DNA from: an uncultured Eubacterium sp.
GTDB taxonomy: Bacteria > Bacillota > Clostridia > Oscillospirales > Acutalibacteraceae
Direction: 5' to 3'
NCBI RefSeq assembly: GCF_934561735.1
Contig: NZ_CAKTGT010000005.1
Coordinates: 62,001 to 126,000, forward strand
DNA length: 64,000 nucleotides
The notes below the pieces were generated by a model. The model worked only from the letters and a program-made list of their open reading frames with translations. It had not been told where the DNA came from and did not search any database. Of this stretch, positions 63,099-64,000 are shown piece by piece; positions within the stretch are counted from its first letter, which is position 1, and every line of letters begins with the position of its first letter. The position numbers and the translations under genes were made by a program.

Positions 63099-64000
63099 AT
63101 GAAAACAGTAAAAAAACAGATTGCAATAATTCTTTCGATTATTATTGCCTTTTCGCTTCCTGTTTGCACAAATGCGGCAGAGGGCAAGTTCGTTTCCGTT
63201 TCGTTTGAAACGCTGAACAGTGACGGTGAAAAAGAAAAAACAGATGAGGTGTTGTATACAGACGGAACATATCTGTACGCAAATCCCGAGCTTTTTGAAG
63301 AATATACGGCGTATGATTATGACGAGGACAACAACGCTTTTGTAAGAGCGGGACAGGATTTTAAGCTTTCGCTTTCATCAACAGCCATTGATTATAAAAA
63401 CAAAAAAGCAACCGTTAAAATGATGAACAGCAAGCATACATTTGATTTGCACAATGTTTTTAAATTCGGCAATGATTACTATCTTCCGCTGGACCAAATT
63501 GCCGCATACTTAAAGGCTAAAATCAAAGTTGACGGCACAACTGTTACCGTTATCAACAGCGGATATTCCATTGCCGATGCGGCTTATGATTTTAACGAAT
63601 TCAAATATATTTTAAACTACGAACATATTGTTGATGAAATTTTCGGCGGAAGCGAAACGGCTTACCGATATTATACGGTTTTATATTATTTTTCATCCAC
63701 AATTTTCGGTTTGAAAGTGTCTAATTTAATAGGTCCCGTAGGTGACATAAGCAATTACAAAACAGCTTTGCAAAAAATTGTTACCGACAACACGGACTAC
63801 ATAAAAACTCAAGCTGACCCAAATTCTTTAACAAAAAGGCTGAATGACGCTTCAACATTCATCAAAAACGGAAAAGAAATCAATGACAAGCTCAAAGATG
63901 CAACAACGGCTATGACCACAGCGTATGAATCGTTTTGTGATACCGACGATATTGATAATCTTGACATAGATTACATAGACGCGAAAAATTGGGGTGAAGT
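63099..64000 (+). CDS. Secreted protein with copper-amine-oxidase-N-like domain (3' end outside window)
   Basis: Open to the right edge, about 300 residues visible. ATG 63099 with AAAGGAGG upstream. Signal peptide KQIAIILSIIIAFSLPVCT to NAAEG. A stalk-type CuAO_N1-like unit is suggested by FKFGNDYYLPLDQIAAYLKA followed by KVDGTTVTVINSGYS. The later part is helical and polar. Function unknown; the missing end could change the call. Confidence 0.7.
   Translation, partial: MKTVKKQIAIILSIIIAFSLPVCTNAAEGKFVSVSFETLNSDGEKEKTDEVLYTDGTYLYANPELFEEYTAYDYDEDNNAFVRAGQDFKLSLSSTAIDYKNKKATVKMMNSKHTFDLHNVFKFGNDYYLPLDQIAAYLKAKIKVDGTTVTVINSGYSIADAAYDFNEFKYILNYEHIVDEIFGGSETAYRYYTVLYYFSSTIFGLKVSNLIGPVGDISNYKTALQKIVTDNTDYIKTQADPNSLTKRLNDASTFIKNGKEINDKLKDATTAMTTAYESFCDTDDIDNLDIDYIDAKNWGE

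Overview
The window reads as a chromosomal segment of a low-GC, anaerobic Clostridia-type Firmicute, most likely a gut Oscillospirales/Ruminococcaceae relative. I infer this from the PolC-type replicase, the pyrH-frr-uppS-cdsA-dxr-rseP-ispG-polC gene order, a SCIFF peptide with its radical-SAM maturase, BspA-type leucine-rich-repeat surface proteins, a dockerin-like C-terminus and many Clostridia-type zinc-ribbon membrane proteins. No species can be named from sequence alone. Most genes are on the minus strand. Plus-strand exceptions are an AraC regulator (21.7 kb), a 35.7-39.2 kb block and the right edge.

Layout. 1-11.8 kb: a HisZ-HisG fusion (cut by the left edge) behind its own promoter, then the conserved translation/isoprenoid/phospholipid/replication operon. 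Its PolC has no proofreading exonuclease domain. 11.9-22.4 kb: a secreted LRR/zinc-knuckle/dockerin-like protein; an operon of a tiny 32-codon peptide, two ABC exporters and MltG behind a near-consensus promoter and an attenuator-like terminator; an esterase/kinase pair divergent from an AraC regulator. 22.5-28.4 kb: a 1294-residue secreted protein of eight tandem modules and two further surface or membrane proteins that share a repeated 3' terminator. 28.4-35.6 kb: metabolic genes (MmsA-type dehydrogenase, pyruvate kinase), a nucleotidyltransferase, an MFS carrier, a HAD phosphatase and exonuclease III.

35.7-39.2 kb (plus strand): membrane protein, Orn/Lys/Arg decarboxylase-type PLP enzyme, then a SCIFF RiPP precursor under a perfect consensus promoter, a terminator and the SCIFF maturase. 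39.3-44.7 kb: an operon of FAD-dependent dehydrogenase, PqqD-like RiPP recognition element, nucleotidyltransferase and LepA, ending in a 31-codon peptide. 44.9-51.7 kb: zinc-ribbon/DUF6273 membrane proteins, a NYN nuclease, a Na/Pi cotransporter, two copies of a ~172-nt structured RNA unit with covarying stems, and two inverted palindrome-rich repeat islands around the NYN/RNA/Na-Pi segment. 51.7-62.3 kb: PhoR-PhoP with Pho-box-like repeats, nitroreductase, GNAT, NUDIX, RlmD-type methyltransferase, sugar-kinase-like protein, GH28 enzyme, a second Na/Pi cotransporter and tRNA-Arg(CCG). 62.5-64 kb: two exported or anchored proteins, the last cut by the right edge.

The strongest leads are the 32-codon peptide/ABC exporter operon, the duplicated structured RNA, the SCIFF variant lacking the known thioether-donor cysteine, the RRE/nucleotidyltransferase/LepA operon with its terminal micro-peptide, and the exonuclease-less PolC.
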